In this document: positions 53,559 through 62,613 of the stretch, piece by piece
Numbering within the stretch: the stretch's first letter is position 1
Layout of the letters: each line of letters starts with the position of its first letter
NCBI GenBank assembly: GCA_016722065.1
Contig: JADKGX010000001.1
Location: 1,426,001 to 1,490,000 of the forward strand
Direction: 5' to 3'
From: Planctomycetota bacterium
Lineage (GTDB): Bacteria > Planctomycetota > UBA8742 > UBA2392
Length of the DNA: 64,000 nucleotides
The notes under the pieces: generated by a model
Databases searched by the model: none
Told to the model about the DNA's origin: nothing
The model's input: the letters and a program-made list of their open reading frames with translations, nothing else
Program-made: the position numbers and the translations under genes

Positions 53559-54239
53559 TCAGGCCAGCAGCAGTCGTTCCACAAGCGCCTCCCGGTCGGC
53601 AGGCTGCAACGCTTCGTCCATGGCCGGGAACAGGATTTCTTCTTCTTTGGCGTGGTGTTCAGGTGCAATCGTGTCCAGTCGATCCATCGCGGACTGCAGG
53701 GCCGCCAGGTCGCGCTGGCGGGCGGCATGGGCAAGGTCATGCACCGCCGCGCGGATCTCGGCGTGCTCATGACGCATCATTGCGGTGGGGCTGTCGGCCA
53801 GGCCGCCGGAGAGCTTCTCGTAGGCTGGAAACAGGATTTCGTCTTCCACGTCGGCATGGCGCAGCAGAGCGTCGGCGTAGGCATCCAGTTTGGCCTGTGC
53901 GCCCGCCCAATCGGCGCCATGGGCCAGGGCCGCACCTTGCGCCAGCAGGGCTTCCATGCGCCGGTGGTCCCAGCCCAGATAGCCGTTGACCGTGCGCGGC
54001 TGTGGCGTGCGCGCCGTGAACTGCCAGCGCCAGGCTTGCGGGCCTCTTTGCAGCGGCCCCCATTCAAAGCAGCGCGGAAACTCCGCCAGCAGCATGCGCA
54101 GCAGCTTTGAGGGTTCGTGTGGTGCCACCAGCACCAGGCTTTCCCCCGGCTGCAGTTTCGTCAGCCGGCGCAGAATGGCGGGCAGGCGCTCCTCATGGGG
54201 TATCGCGCGGCCATCCAGCTCCTGCATTTGCGTTGTCAT
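53559..54239 (-). CDS. DUF2249-hemerythrin protein 1
   Basis: A 226-residue paralogue of the next gene with the same order: DUF2249-like region (ELDGRAIPHEERLPAILRRL, LVAPHEPSKLLRMLLAEFPR) and hemerythrin HHE (LGWDHRRMEALL, RHADVEDEILFPAYE, RHEHAEIRAAVHDL, HHAKEEEILFPAMD). The ATG at 54239 is chosen. The SDR stop lies eight bases upstream. Confidence 0.85.
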   Translation of the reverse strand: MTTQMQELDGRAIPHEERLPAILRRLTKLQPGESLVLVAPHEPSKLLRMLLAEFPRCFEWGPLQRGPQAWRWQFTARTPQPRTVNGYLGWDHRRMEALLAQGAALAHGADWAGAQAKLDAYADALLRHADVEDEILFPAYEKLSGGLADSPTAMMRHEHAEIRAAVHDLAHAARQRDLAALQSAMDRLDTIAPEHHAKEEEILFPAMDEALQPADREALVERLLLA

Positions 54240-54247
54240 CGCTTCTC

Positions 54248-54985
54248 CTACAAACATTGCCCGCCATCAACCTGGACCACCTGGCCCGTGATGTGCCCCG
54301 CCATGGAGGAAGCCAGAAACAGCACCGCATTGGCAACGTCATCGGCATGGGCCAGTTTCCCCAGCAACGATTCCGCCAAGGCGGCCTGGCGGGCTTCCAG
54401 CGGCACGTTCAGGGTCATGTCTGTCATCACCATGCCCGGCGCGACGGCATTGACGCGAATGCCATCGCGGCCCACTTCTCGGGCTGCTGCTTTGGTCAGG
54501 CCGATCAGTCCGGCCTTGCTGGCACTGTAGTTGGTCTGGCCGAACTTGCCGCGCAAGCCGTTGATGCTGGCCACGTTGATAACGCTTCCGCCGCGCCCTG
54601 TGGCGCGCATGGCGGCCACGGTGTGGCGCATCAGGTTGAATGCGCCCTTGAGGTTGACGTCCAGCACCTGGTCCCATTCCAGCTCGGTCATTTTCCACAG
54701 TACGCGGTCTCGGGCGATGCCTGCGTTATTGACCAGCACGTCCGGCACCAGCTTCGATTGCAGCAGCGGCGCGACGGCTTCTTCCACCGCGGCAAAGCTG
54801 CTTACATCCAGCGCAATCGCCCTGTGGCATACCTCTTCCATTGCAGGGCTGGCGAACAGGTCAAAGCCGACCACCCGTGCGCCATGCGCGGCAAAAAGGC
54901 TGGCGATGGCCGCACCGATACCGCGGCTGGCTCCGGTCACCCAGGCGACACGGCCTGAGAAATCAAATGGTTCATGTGCCGCCAC
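54248..54985 (-). CDS. Short-chain dehydrogenase/reductase in the benzoyl-CoA operon
   Basis: A 245-residue FabG-like SDR with the NAD(P) motif VTGASRGIGAA, NNAG (VLVNNAGIA), the catalytic Ser and YxxxK (VASINGLRGKFGQTNYSASKAG) and VAPGMVMTDM. The GTG start at 54985 overlaps the bcrD stop and has an AAAAGGAGG Shine-Dalgarno six bases upstream. Position suggests an acyl-CoA pathway step, such as 3-hydroxypimeloyl-CoA dehydrogenase, or a BadH-like hydroxy-acyl-CoA step. Which substrate is used is not shown by the sequence. Confidence 0.88.
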   Translation of the reverse strand: MAAHEPFDFSGRVAWVTGASRGIGAAIASLFAAHGARVVGFDLFASPAMEEVCHRAIALDVSSFAAVEEAVAPLLQSKLVPDVLVNNAGIARDRVLWKMTELEWDQVLDVNLKGAFNLMRHTVAAMRATGRGGSVINVASINGLRGKFGQTNYSASKAGLIGLTKAAAREVGRDGIRVNAVAPGMVMTDMTLNVPLEARQAALAESLLGKLAHADDVANAVLFLASSMAGHITGQVVQVDGGQCL

Positions 54986-55817
54986 CGACGGCCTCCTTTT
55001 GCCTGGCCAGCTTGCGGTGGCGGAACGCGCCCCAGATGGCAGCGCCAATGGCGCCGGCCTGCACGGACAGTTCGTGTGTTGCCAGAGAAACGGCTGCGCC
55101 TGTGCCCTCTTTCAACTTGTCTGCAATGGCCGCTGCCAGACCGGTGTCGCGCGCCAGACCGCCGGTCAGCAGGATCGTGCCGTCGACCTTGATCGCCCGC
55201 AGCAGGCCCGCCACACGCAACGCCATGCTGTTGTGAATGCCACGCAGGATGTTGGGGGTGGTGATACCACGGCTGACCATGTTGATCACGTCGGTCTCGG
55301 CCAGTACGGCGCAGATGCTGGAGCACTTTTCCGGTTCGCCGGCCTGCAGCGAAAGCGGGCCGATTTCGTCCACGCTGATACCCAGATAGCGGCTGATGTT
55401 TTCCAGAAACTGCCCGCTGCCCGAAGCACACTGGCTGGTCATCTGGTACTGCAGTACGCGCCCGGCAGCGTTAAAGCGCATGGCGCGCGTGTGCAGGACA
55501 CCAATGTCGACGGCGGCCGTGGCACCCGGTTGCAGATACAGCGCACCGCGCGAATGGGTCGTCATGCCGTAAAAGTGTCCGGTGCGCCATGGAATCACGT
55601 CGCCGTCGCCGGTGGTTGCCGTGTAATCCAAGTCCGGTCGCGAAAGCCCGGCCGCGCCCAGGGCCGCCGCGAGGCATTGCTCCACCACCTGCATCACGTC
55701 GCGCCGGCGGATGCGTTCCAGATAATGCGCCAGCAGGGTCTCGGTGCCGTCGTCCACACGCATCACCGCGACCTTGACGGCTCCGCTTCCTACATCGATT
55801 CCTGCGGTGATCGTCAT
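54972..55817 (-). CDS. bcrD: Benzoyl-CoA reductase subunit D (BcrD-type ATPase)
   Basis: One of the two ASKHA ATP-hydrolysing subunits of class I benzoyl-CoA reductase, which reduce the ring with ferredoxin electrons. 281 residues. The N-terminal motif TAGIDVGSGAVKVAVM is present. The DIG motif is the D-type variant (AVDIGVLHTRAMRF), and the cluster-binding segment TSQCASGSGQFLENI and SSICAVLAETDVINMVSRGI match BcrD. It lies ten bases after bcrA in the same operon and overlaps the SDR gene. Confidence 0.92.
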   Translation of the reverse strand: MTITAGIDVGSGAVKVAVMRVDDGTETLLAHYLERIRRRDVMQVVEQCLAAALGAAGLSRPDLDYTATTGDGDVIPWRTGHFYGMTTHSRGALYLQPGATAAVDIGVLHTRAMRFNAAGRVLQYQMTSQCASGSGQFLENISRYLGISVDEIGPLSLQAGEPEKCSSICAVLAETDVINMVSRGITTPNILRGIHNSMALRVAGLLRAIKVDGTILLTGGLARDTGLAAAIADKLKEGTGAAVSLATHELSVQAGAIGAAIWGAFRHRKLARQKEAVGGGT

Positions 55818-55827
55818 CTCGCCACCC

Positions 55828-57147
55828 TTAGTTGCTTGCCACACTGTTTGTAGCGCCGCGCAGTGCAAACGTTGCGGCCCCGATTGCCCCGGTGTAAATG
55901 CTGTCCGGGGCAATGTTCATCTGCAGTTGGCCGTAGTTTTCCTGCGCCACTTCGCCCAATGCCTTCACCGCTGCCATGTTGCGGCCCACCCCGCCGGTGA
56001 AGGTAAACTCGTTGCGAATGCCGCCGCTGCGCGCCAGCAGGCTCATGGCGCGAAGAATGATCGCGCGGTGCAGCCCCGCCACAATGTCTTCACGGGCCTG
56101 GCCCGCAGCCAGCCGGTCACGGAACTCGGCGCCAGCGAAAACCGTGCAGGTGCTGTTGATCTTGATGCGCCGGCGCGCGCCCAGGGCCAGCGGGCCCAGC
56201 TCATGCAGCCCGATGTTCATTTCGTCGGCAATGTAACCCAGGTAACGGCCGCAGCCGGCGGCACAGCGGTCGTTCATCTGGAAACTGGTCACGACACCCG
56301 CCTGGTCAATCTGGATCGCCTTGGTGTCCTGGCCGCCGATGTCCAGCACCGTGCGCGTGCCCGGAAACATCAGGTGCGCGCCCAGTCCGTGACACAGAAT
56401 TTCACTGCGGATGTTCTCTTTGGGAAACGGCAGACGCACCCGCCCATAGCCGGTTCCGACAGCGCTGACTTCGCGCATCTCGGCCTCGGCCACGCGCAGC
56501 AGCACACCGGCCACGGCGTCGCGCTGCAGGGCCGAGGACTGCACCACCCGGTCCAGTGCCGCCATCAGAAGCTGTGAAAACGTGCGTGTTTCCTGCTCGT
56601 TCTCCACCGGAATGATGTTGCGGTCAAACAGGCCTATCAGCCTGTCAAAGGCCGGGCCGCCCGCGCGCGCCAACTGGGCCGCGTGTTCCGTGTAGCTCGC
56701 ACCGGCCATGTCGCGAAAGAAATCCGACCGCGCCGCCGCGCCGCCACTGTAGATCTTGGCGGCGTCCTGGCGCACGGACTGCAGGATGACCTCCAGCGCG
56801 TGGCCCACGGCGCGCCGGTCGTCTTGATACCTGGCGCCATCCACATCACGCCGGCAGTGGTCTTCCAGACGCTGCAACTGGCCCAGAAAACACTCGTGAC
56901 GGTAACCTGAAGTCAGCGCGCCAAGAAATGCCGCACTGGATTGCCCAAGCCCGGGTTCGGCACGCAGGGCCTGACCGAGCATGTCAAAGCGCGCGTTGGT
57001 AAATGCCTCAAAGCGCGCCACCCGCGCAGCGATGTCGTAGTTGCTGCGGCTGTTGGTGATTCCGCGGCCCACAATGCGCCCGTCGGCGTCAACGATGACG
57101 GCCTTGGTGGTTGTGCTGCCAAGATCAATGCCGACGAAGCAGTCCAT
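55828..57147 (-). CDS. bcrA: Benzoyl-CoA reductase subunit A (BcrA-type ATPase)
   Basis: The partner ATPase subunit, 439 residues like Thauera BcrA. The ATP-binding motif VGIDLGSTTTKAVIVD (about residues 5-20) and DIGGQDTKAI (about 269) are intact. Cluster-binding cysteines lie at about 295 and 299 (NDRCAAGCGRYLGY), and STCTVFAGAEFRD (about 332) is typical. The ATG follows the bcrB stop by three bases. This split A/D organisation identifies a class I Bcr-type enzyme. Confidence 0.93.
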   Translation of the reverse strand: MDCFVGIDLGSTTTKAVIVDADGRIVGRGITNSRSNYDIAARVARFEAFTNARFDMLGQALRAEPGLGQSSAAFLGALTSGYRHECFLGQLQRLEDHCRRDVDGARYQDDRRAVGHALEVILQSVRQDAAKIYSGGAAARSDFFRDMAGASYTEHAAQLARAGGPAFDRLIGLFDRNIIPVENEQETRTFSQLLMAALDRVVQSSALQRDAVAGVLLRVAEAEMREVSAVGTGYGRVRLPFPKENIRSEILCHGLGAHLMFPGTRTVLDIGGQDTKAIQIDQAGVVTSFQMNDRCAAGCGRYLGYIADEMNIGLHELGPLALGARRRIKINSTCTVFAGAEFRDRLAAGQAREDIVAGLHRAIILRAMSLLARSGGIRNEFTFTGGVGRNMAAVKALGEVAQENYGQLQMNIAPDSIYTGAIGAATFALRGATNSVASN

Positions 57148-57150
57148 GGG

Positions 57151-58419
57151 TCAGGCCCTTGCGCGTTTTGCGTCGACCATTTGAAAGTAGCTTTCCAGGC
57201 GGTTCTTGATGTTGGCGGCCGAAAAATAGCGCGGGTCCACGAGATCGCTTTCAATGAACCCGCCACTGCGACCGGTGCGTTTTTCGAGTTCGCGCAGGAT
57301 CAGCAGCTGGCCCGCGGAGAAGCTGTTGCAGGACTTGACGCTGTTGATCAGAAAGCCGTCTGCCGAGTAGTCGTGAATGTATTTTTCCAGCAGGTTGATG
57401 CGGTCAGGCAGGTTCAGGTTCGTGTAGCAGCCCATGCAGTAGTCGGCGAGCGTGTCCAGCGGCTGCGTTGGGTCATGCCGGAATCCGCGGTCGTACAGGC
57501 CACCCACCTTGGTGTAGCTGCTGGCCACCACCACGGCGCCTTCGCCGTAAAACATGCGCCAGAACTCGCGAAAACTGGTCCAGTTGGGCGGACCTTCCAC
57601 AACAATGCGGAACTTTTCCTGTGACAGCGTTCCTTCGGGTGTGACCGGGCCCAAGCCTTGATCCATGCGCTGCTGGATTTCCTGCCGCAGAAGCTGGTAG
57701 TACTCGACGGCATCTGTCGTGCCGCGAAACGAAGTAAAGATTGGCCCGATGTAGTAAACGCCACCAAAGTAGGCATCGATGGGCGAAGGCCGGTGCTTGG
57801 CACTTTCCAGCACCCACACCAGGTCTTCCTCGGCCCGGGCCGACAGGGCCAGTTGTTCTGACAGCAAGTCGTAATCCACCTTGCGGCCGGCCAGGGTTTC
57901 CAGCGCCGGAATCACCACGTCGCGCAACTGGTCCGAAACATATTTGCGCATGGCCGGCGTGATCTGCCCGTCGCCTTGATAAGGCACATGCAGCATCACA
58001 ACCGGGCAATCGTATTCGCGCTTGAGCAGCTCAAACCACTTCAGAAACGTGAAACACCCCGTATAGCTGAGCAACAGAAGGTCCGGCCGGGGCAGGGGCT
58101 CGCCGGTCGGTCCCAGGTTGCCGGACTTCAGCATGCCGATGTCGGCCTTGACGTAGGTGCACACGTCTTCGCTGTGGCCGGCTTTTTCGGCCACCTGGAT
58201 GTACTCGCCGGTCTTGCCACGCATGCCGCTTTGCAGCGCGTTGATTTCCGGAAGCACCGGCAGCAGGCCCAGGTTGTTCAGCAGTTCGGTCAGGTTGCCG
58301 GGCACAAACGTGTACACGACCTTGCGGCCCTCCTGCCCCGCGCGCGAAAGCCGGGCATAGTGCGACGCGATCATCTGCTTCTGCCGGTCCTGACTGAGGT
58401 CTTTGACAGCAACGGTCAT
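57151..58419 (-). CDS. bcrB: Benzoyl-CoA reductase subunit B
   Basis: A substrate-reducing subunit carrying an iron-sulfur cluster. 422 residues, matching BcrB closely: STFVPGNL-like (YTFVPGNLTELL), EKAGHSEDVCTYVKADIGM, SYTGCFTFLKWFELL, VLESAKHRPSPIDAYFGGVY, VEGPPNWTSFREFW, DYCMGCYTN and SVKSCNSFSAGQ. The ATG at 58419 overlaps the bcrC stop (ATGA). BcrB and BcrC together hold the active site for benzoyl-CoA. Confidence 0.95.
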   Translation of the reverse strand: MTVAVKDLSQDRQKQMIASHYARLSRAGQEGRKVVYTFVPGNLTELLNNLGLLPVLPEINALQSGMRGKTGEYIQVAEKAGHSEDVCTYVKADIGMLKSGNLGPTGEPLPRPDLLLLSYTGCFTFLKWFELLKREYDCPVVMLHVPYQGDGQITPAMRKYVSDQLRDVVIPALETLAGRKVDYDLLSEQLALSARAEEDLVWVLESAKHRPSPIDAYFGGVYYIGPIFTSFRGTTDAVEYYQLLRQEIQQRMDQGLGPVTPEGTLSQEKFRIVVEGPPNWTSFREFWRMFYGEGAVVVASSYTKVGGLYDRGFRHDPTQPLDTLADYCMGCYTNLNLPDRINLLEKYIHDYSADGFLINSVKSCNSFSAGQLLILRELEKRTGRSGGFIESDLVDPRYFSAANIKNRLESYFQMVDAKRARA

Positions 58420-59615
58420 GTCGTTCCCCAAAGTTTGATCGCGTCGGCAAACGTGCCGGCCTGTTCGCGGATCACCTGAAACTGCCCTGTGTCTTCGGCG
58501 TACTTGAAGCTGGTGAACGGAATGCCCGCCTTCTCCAGGGCGTGGGCCAACATGGGCTGGTCCAACAATGCCGGGTCGCAGAAGCTGGGCGCCATCAACA
58601 GAACGCCGTCAGCCCGGACTTCTTTGACGCTCTGCACCAGATCGGCTTCTTTGGAGGCCTGCACGTCGTACTTGCTGGCGGTAGGCAGCGTGTGGTACAG
58701 AAAGGCGTCCACCAGGGCCTGCCAGGGATCGCCGTCTTGCGCAATCGGCTGCGGGATAAACCGGGCGCCCAGCACAAGGTCGTCATCCACCAGATAGCAG
58801 CCTGCTCTTTCCAGGGTACGCAGCAGCCCCAGCGGGGGTTGCTCGCAGAACGCCCCGCGCACCATGACGCGAATGTTGTCCTGTTCCACGCGCCCCGAGG
58901 CCGCAGAAAGCTGCATGTAGCGGCGAATCAGGTCTGTGTGTTCCTGGGGCGGCAGCACATACGACGCACGCAGCAGCAGATAGTACTCCGTGGCCGGCAC
59001 CTGCCACGGACTCGCAACCCGCATCTGCTGCAACTGTGCCAGCGCGCGTCGGTTCTCGTTGTACAGCGAGATCGACGCACTCAGCCTTTCATTGGTGACT
59101 TCCACGCCGGTGAGGGCCGATACGCCTTTGGCGATGGTTGCCATTTCATGGCGGTAGAATCGGCCGCCGCTTTCCCGGTCAAAATTCTGCGGCAGGTCCA
59201 GGTAGTGCACCCAGCGGTCGGGCAGCAGCACCTTGAACATGCCGCTGAGGTTGCGGATCACATCGCAGATCGATGGAAACACCAGACCGTCCAGGGCCGC
59301 CAGGCGCCCCGACACCGCAAGCTCGATCACGCTGCGCGGCAGGTGGCAGATGTAGGATTGAAAGTAGCTGTCGCCGCGCACGATCTCGATCTGATCGCCA
59401 CCGCCCATGATGCCCACAGGCAGCGCGTTGGCGGCATGAATCACCTCTCGCGGGACATACACCGGCAGAAAGCCGATCGCCCGGCGGGACGGATCCTGGG
59501 CCTTCCAGTCGCGAACACCCTTCAGTTCCAGGTCTTCGTACAGGCGCGTGGCGTGGGCCACCAGTTCGGCCAGTGCGCCGGTTGCGGGGGCGGATTCCAG
59601 AGTCTCCAGGCTCAT
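58416..59615 (-). CDS. bcrC: Benzoyl-CoA reductase subunit C
   Basis: The second active-site subunit of the HgdB/BcrC family, 399 residues. Conserved elements include FLPVYVPREVIHAANALPVG, SYICHLPRSVIELA, DGLVFPSICDVIRNLSGMFK, GAFCEQPPLGLLRTLE and APSFCDPALL, with cysteines expected to bind the Fe-S cluster. The ATG at 59615 overlaps the dch stop. It is upstream of bcrB in the order C-B-A-D, as in known class I operons. Confidence 0.92.
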   Translation of the reverse strand: MSLETLESAPATGALAELVAHATRLYEDLELKGVRDWKAQDPSRRAIGFLPVYVPREVIHAANALPVGIMGGGDQIEIVRGDSYFQSYICHLPRSVIELAVSGRLAALDGLVFPSICDVIRNLSGMFKVLLPDRWVHYLDLPQNFDRESGGRFYRHEMATIAKGVSALTGVEVTNERLSASISLYNENRRALAQLQQMRVASPWQVPATEYYLLLRASYVLPPQEHTDLIRRYMQLSAASGRVEQDNIRVMVRGAFCEQPPLGLLRTLERAGCYLVDDDLVLGARFIPQPIAQDGDPWQALVDAFLYHTLPTASKYDVQASKEADLVQSVKEVRADGVLLMAPSFCDPALLDQPMLAHALEKAGIPFTSFKYAEDTGQFQVIREQAGTFADAIKLWGTT

Positions 59616-60383
59616 TGATCCCTCCATTGCGGGCGACGACGCTGCACAAAGGCCTGAATGCCTTCCTCTGCGTCGTGGGTAGGGACCAGCGATTGCAGGT
59701 ACATCTGGCTGGCTTCGTCCAGCGCGACATCCAGAAAGGCCATGAACTCCTGTCGCGTGGCGCGGGCGGCAATGCGCAGGCTGGAAGCCGAATACTGCCC
59801 CAGGCTTACCGCAAACCACTCATCCACTCCGCGGCGCAGGCTGTCGGCGGCAAACACCTTGTGCACCAGACCGACCCGGTGGGCTTCGTCGGCCCCGGCT
59901 TCTTCGCCGGACAGGATCCAGCGATCTGCCGTGGCCTGGCCCAGTTTGCGCGGCAACAGCGCAGCCGCCACCGGCGGAAACACGCCCAGCCGGATCTCGG
60001 GCAGCCCAAACCGTGCATCCGAGGCCGCAAACACAAAGTGCGCCGCCAGGGGCAAGCTCAAACGCGCCTCCCAGGCATTTGCCCTGCACCAGCGCGGCCA
60101 CCGGCACCGGCGATGCAGCAATCGACTTGATCAGTCGATTCAGACCCTGCAGCATCGGCGTAACCTGGTAGCGCGTATGTTCCTCAACCGCGGCACCAAA
60201 CGAGAAGTGGTCGCCCTGGCCCTCGAGTGTGATCAGCCGCAGCACGCGCGACGCGCTGGCCTGGCGCACTGCCGCTTCCAGTTGTGCCATGAGGCCCGAA
60301 TCCAGAATGTTGCCCTTGGGCCGGTTCATGACCAGACGCAACAGTTTGCCACTGTGCTCTTGAACTGTTTCTAGGTCGGGCAT
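59612..60383 (-). pseudogene. dch: Cyclohexa-1,5-diene-carbonyl-CoA hydratase, frameshifted
   Basis: An enoyl-CoA hydratase-family enzyme that adds water to the diene from benzoyl-CoA reductase. The start (ATG 60383) encodes SGKLLRLVMNRPKGNILDSG, TLEGQGDHFSFGAAVEEH and VQGKCLGGAFEL. After this the frame changes: the continuation (LAAHFVFAASDARFGLPEIR, then LGVFPPVAAALLPRKLGQ) is in another frame. Removing one base from the run GGGG at 60049-60052 restores a 256-residue protein of normal length. This is either a real mutation or a homopolymer error. It overlaps oah by 13 bases and bcrC by four. Confidence 0.85.
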
Positions 60384-61489
60384 TGGCAGGCCTCCACTTT
60401 TGCCTGCGGCGAAATCCTGCGAATCAGGTCGTCGTCCCAGGCGTGGCCGGCTGCCAGCTCGCGGCGCAAAGCCACAAAGTCGACTTCGCGGTTGTCTTTG
60501 GGGCCGTCGTTGAAGGCGCGAAACCCGGCTTTGGCCTCTGTCATCATGTTCAAGGCCAGCCAGGCACGGTTGGTTTCACGGTTGCGATCCCAGTGCTCGA
60601 GCTTGAACTTGCGGATGCTTTCCATCGTCTTGGTGGTGCAGTCCGGCATGGTGCATGCCAGCTTCCAGGCCATGGCTTCCACGGCGGCGTCCAGGTGCGA
60701 GTGATCGACCTGGCAGCGGGCGAATACCTCCTTGGCGCGGGCGGCGGCTTCGCCGGTTCGGGGCGCGCCAAAAACAATGTTGCCCCATTGGTCGGCGTAG
60801 CGGTCGGTGACCACCAGCGGGTTGGCAATGAACTCGCCATCCAGTTTCAGCACCGGCGCCAGTTGGTTGACCAGCCCAAGCCGGAGCGCCTGGTGCGCGG
60901 TGAAGGATTCACACAGCACGCAACTGGCCATCGCGTGGCCAAACCCCACATACAGCGGCAGAAAGTCCGTCGCGCCGCCGTCGGGTGCGCTGCCGTGCTT
61001 GGGCCCGGCCTGGCCAAAGCGGGCGGTGTCGGCGGCCACCGTGAAATCGCAGGCCATGCCGATTTCCTGGCCACCACCGATGCGCATGCCGTTGACGCGG
61101 TTGATCACCGGCTTGTCGCAGCTCAAAATGCCGCTGACCATGTCGTTGAACAGCCGCATGTACTGCCGGTACTCCTGCGGGTTTCCGGCATAGTATTCCG
61201 CGTATTCCTTGGTGTTGCCGCCGGTGCAGAAAGCCCGGTCACCTACAGCGGTAAAGACAACCGCCACCACGGCGCGGTCGGCGCTGGCGCGACGGAAGGC
61301 CAGGATGATCTCTTTGACCGCCTGCGTCGTGTAACTGTTGAACTGTCGCGGGTTGTTCAGCCAGATCCAGGCGTTGTACAGGCCGTCGACGGGCTTGCCG
61401 CAAGCGTCCAGCAAGGGTCGGCGTTCGTACAGGATTTCCGCAAACGGGGTATTGGGAACCAGTTCGTGGTCGGCCAGTGTAGCGGTCAT
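60371..61489 (-). CDS. oah: 6-Oxocyclohex-1-ene-1-carbonyl-CoA hydrolase
   Basis: The ring-cleaving hydrolase (Oah/BamA) of anaerobic aromatic degradation, 372 residues, a crotonase-fold enzyme. Family signatures: YNAWIWLNNPRQFNSYTTQA, FCTGGNTKEYAEYYAGNPQE, YRQYMRLFNDMVSGIL, RVNGMRIGGGQEIGMACDF and GQAGPKHGSAPDGGATDFLP. The start overlaps the had stop (ATGA). oah/bamA is widely used as a marker of this pathway. Confidence 0.95.
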   Translation of the reverse strand: MTATLADHELVPNTPFAEILYERRPLLDACGKPVDGLYNAWIWLNNPRQFNSYTTQAVKEIILAFRRASADRAVVAVVFTAVGDRAFCTGGNTKEYAEYYAGNPQEYRQYMRLFNDMVSGILSCDKPVINRVNGMRIGGGQEIGMACDFTVAADTARFGQAGPKHGSAPDGGATDFLPLYVGFGHAMASCVLCESFTAHQALRLGLVNQLAPVLKLDGEFIANPLVVTDRYADQWGNIVFGAPRTGEAAARAKEVFARCQVDHSHLDAAVEAMAWKLACTMPDCTTKTMESIRKFKLEHWDRNRETNRAWLALNMMTEAKAGFRAFNDGPKDNREVDFVALRRELAAGHAWDDDLIRRISPQAKVEACQCPT

Positions 61490-62553
61490 GGTGTCTCCTG
61501 CGTGTCCGGCAGCAAAATCGCGCGGCGTGACAAAACGCCCTGGTGAGCCTGCTCAAACAACTGCTGAATCTGCGAAAGCGGGTAGGTCTGAATGAATGGC
61601 TTGAGATTGACCCGTCCGTCCAGCACCAGTTGTATGGCCTGGGCGTAGTGCGCCGGCGCGCAGCCCCAGTTACCGAAGCAGGTGGCGTCCAGGGCCATCA
61701 GGTTCGAGAGGCGCAGCTCCAGGCGCGCCATGGTGAAGCCCACCACGGCCAGCGTGCCCGAGGGCGGAATCAAGCCGTAGGCCAGTTCCTGGCCCTGGGC
61801 CGCGCCGGACATTTCAAAGATTTTCCATGCAAAGTCCGGCCAGCCCCGGCTGCTAACCAGCTTGCGCACGCCCGCGCGGGCGGTCTTGAGGTCCTGGCCG
61901 CGGCTGTTGTAGGTCGCGCATGCCCCCAGGTCGGCAAGGCGCGCCAGCCTGGCGTCGTCAATGTCGATGGCCAGCACATGGGCGCCGATCGCCGCGGCAA
62001 TCTGCACGGCATAGGTTCCGATCCCGCCGGCACCCACCACAATGGCGACATCGCCCTGGCGCAGGCCGGACCGCATCACGGACTGATAGGGCGTGGTCAC
62101 GGCATCGGCGATCACAGAAAGCTCTGGCAGCGTGTAGCCGCGCAGGTCCTGGGGCAGCGTGGCCAGATAACGTCCGGGCACTTTGACGTGGGTTGCAAAG
62201 CCGCCATGGCCGTCGTTGCCGGGCATGAACTGGCGCGTGCAGGTGTTTTCAAAACCGGCCCGGCAATGGGCGCAATCGCCACAGGGCATGACGGCCGGGA
62301 CAACGACCCGCGCACCCAGCAGGGCCTGCATGGCCTGGCCGGCTTCAACTACGGTTCCGGAAATCTCGTGGCCCAGAACCAGTGGCAGGGCCGCGCGGGG
62401 CGCGACGTCACCGAAGTAGAAGCTGACATCGGTATGGCACAGCCCGCAGCCTGCAACCTTGACGACAACTTCACCGGCGGCAGGTTCCAGTGGGTACTGA
62501 ATGCGCGCAAAGGGCGCGCGTGGCTGGGTGAAGGCGTTGCCGGCGGCAAGCAT
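61486..62553 (-). CDS. had: 6-Hydroxycyclohex-1-ene-1-carbonyl-CoA dehydrogenase
   Basis: A zinc alcohol dehydrogenase-family enzyme (MDR) that oxidises the hydroxyl from Dch. 355 residues. The ATG at 62553 has GGAG upstream; a TTG frame opening at 62604 is less likely. Zinc sites show as GCGLCHTDVSFYFGDV, GHEISG and CGDCAHCRAGFENTC. The NAD motif is VGAGGIGTYAVQ. Context (first of had-oah-dch-bcr) supports Had rather than a general alcohol dehydrogenase. Confidence 0.9.
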   Translation of the reverse strand: MLAAGNAFTQPRAPFARIQYPLEPAAGEVVVKVAGCGLCHTDVSFYFGDVAPRAALPLVLGHEISGTVVEAGQAMQALLGARVVVPAVMPCGDCAHCRAGFENTCTRQFMPGNDGHGGFATHVKVPGRYLATLPQDLRGYTLPELSVIADAVTTPYQSVMRSGLRQGDVAIVVGAGGIGTYAVQIAAAIGAHVLAIDIDDARLARLADLGACATYNSRGQDLKTARAGVRKLVSSRGWPDFAWKIFEMSGAAQGQELAYGLIPPSGTLAVVGFTMARLELRLSNLMALDATCFGNWGCAPAHYAQAIQLVLDGRVNLKPFIQTYPLSQIQQLFEQAHQGVLSRRAILLPDTQETP

Positions 62554-62613
62554 GGCGGTCTCCGGGTGCCCCTGCAAGATAAGGACATTTGAACCGCCGT
62601 TCAATGGTTATTC

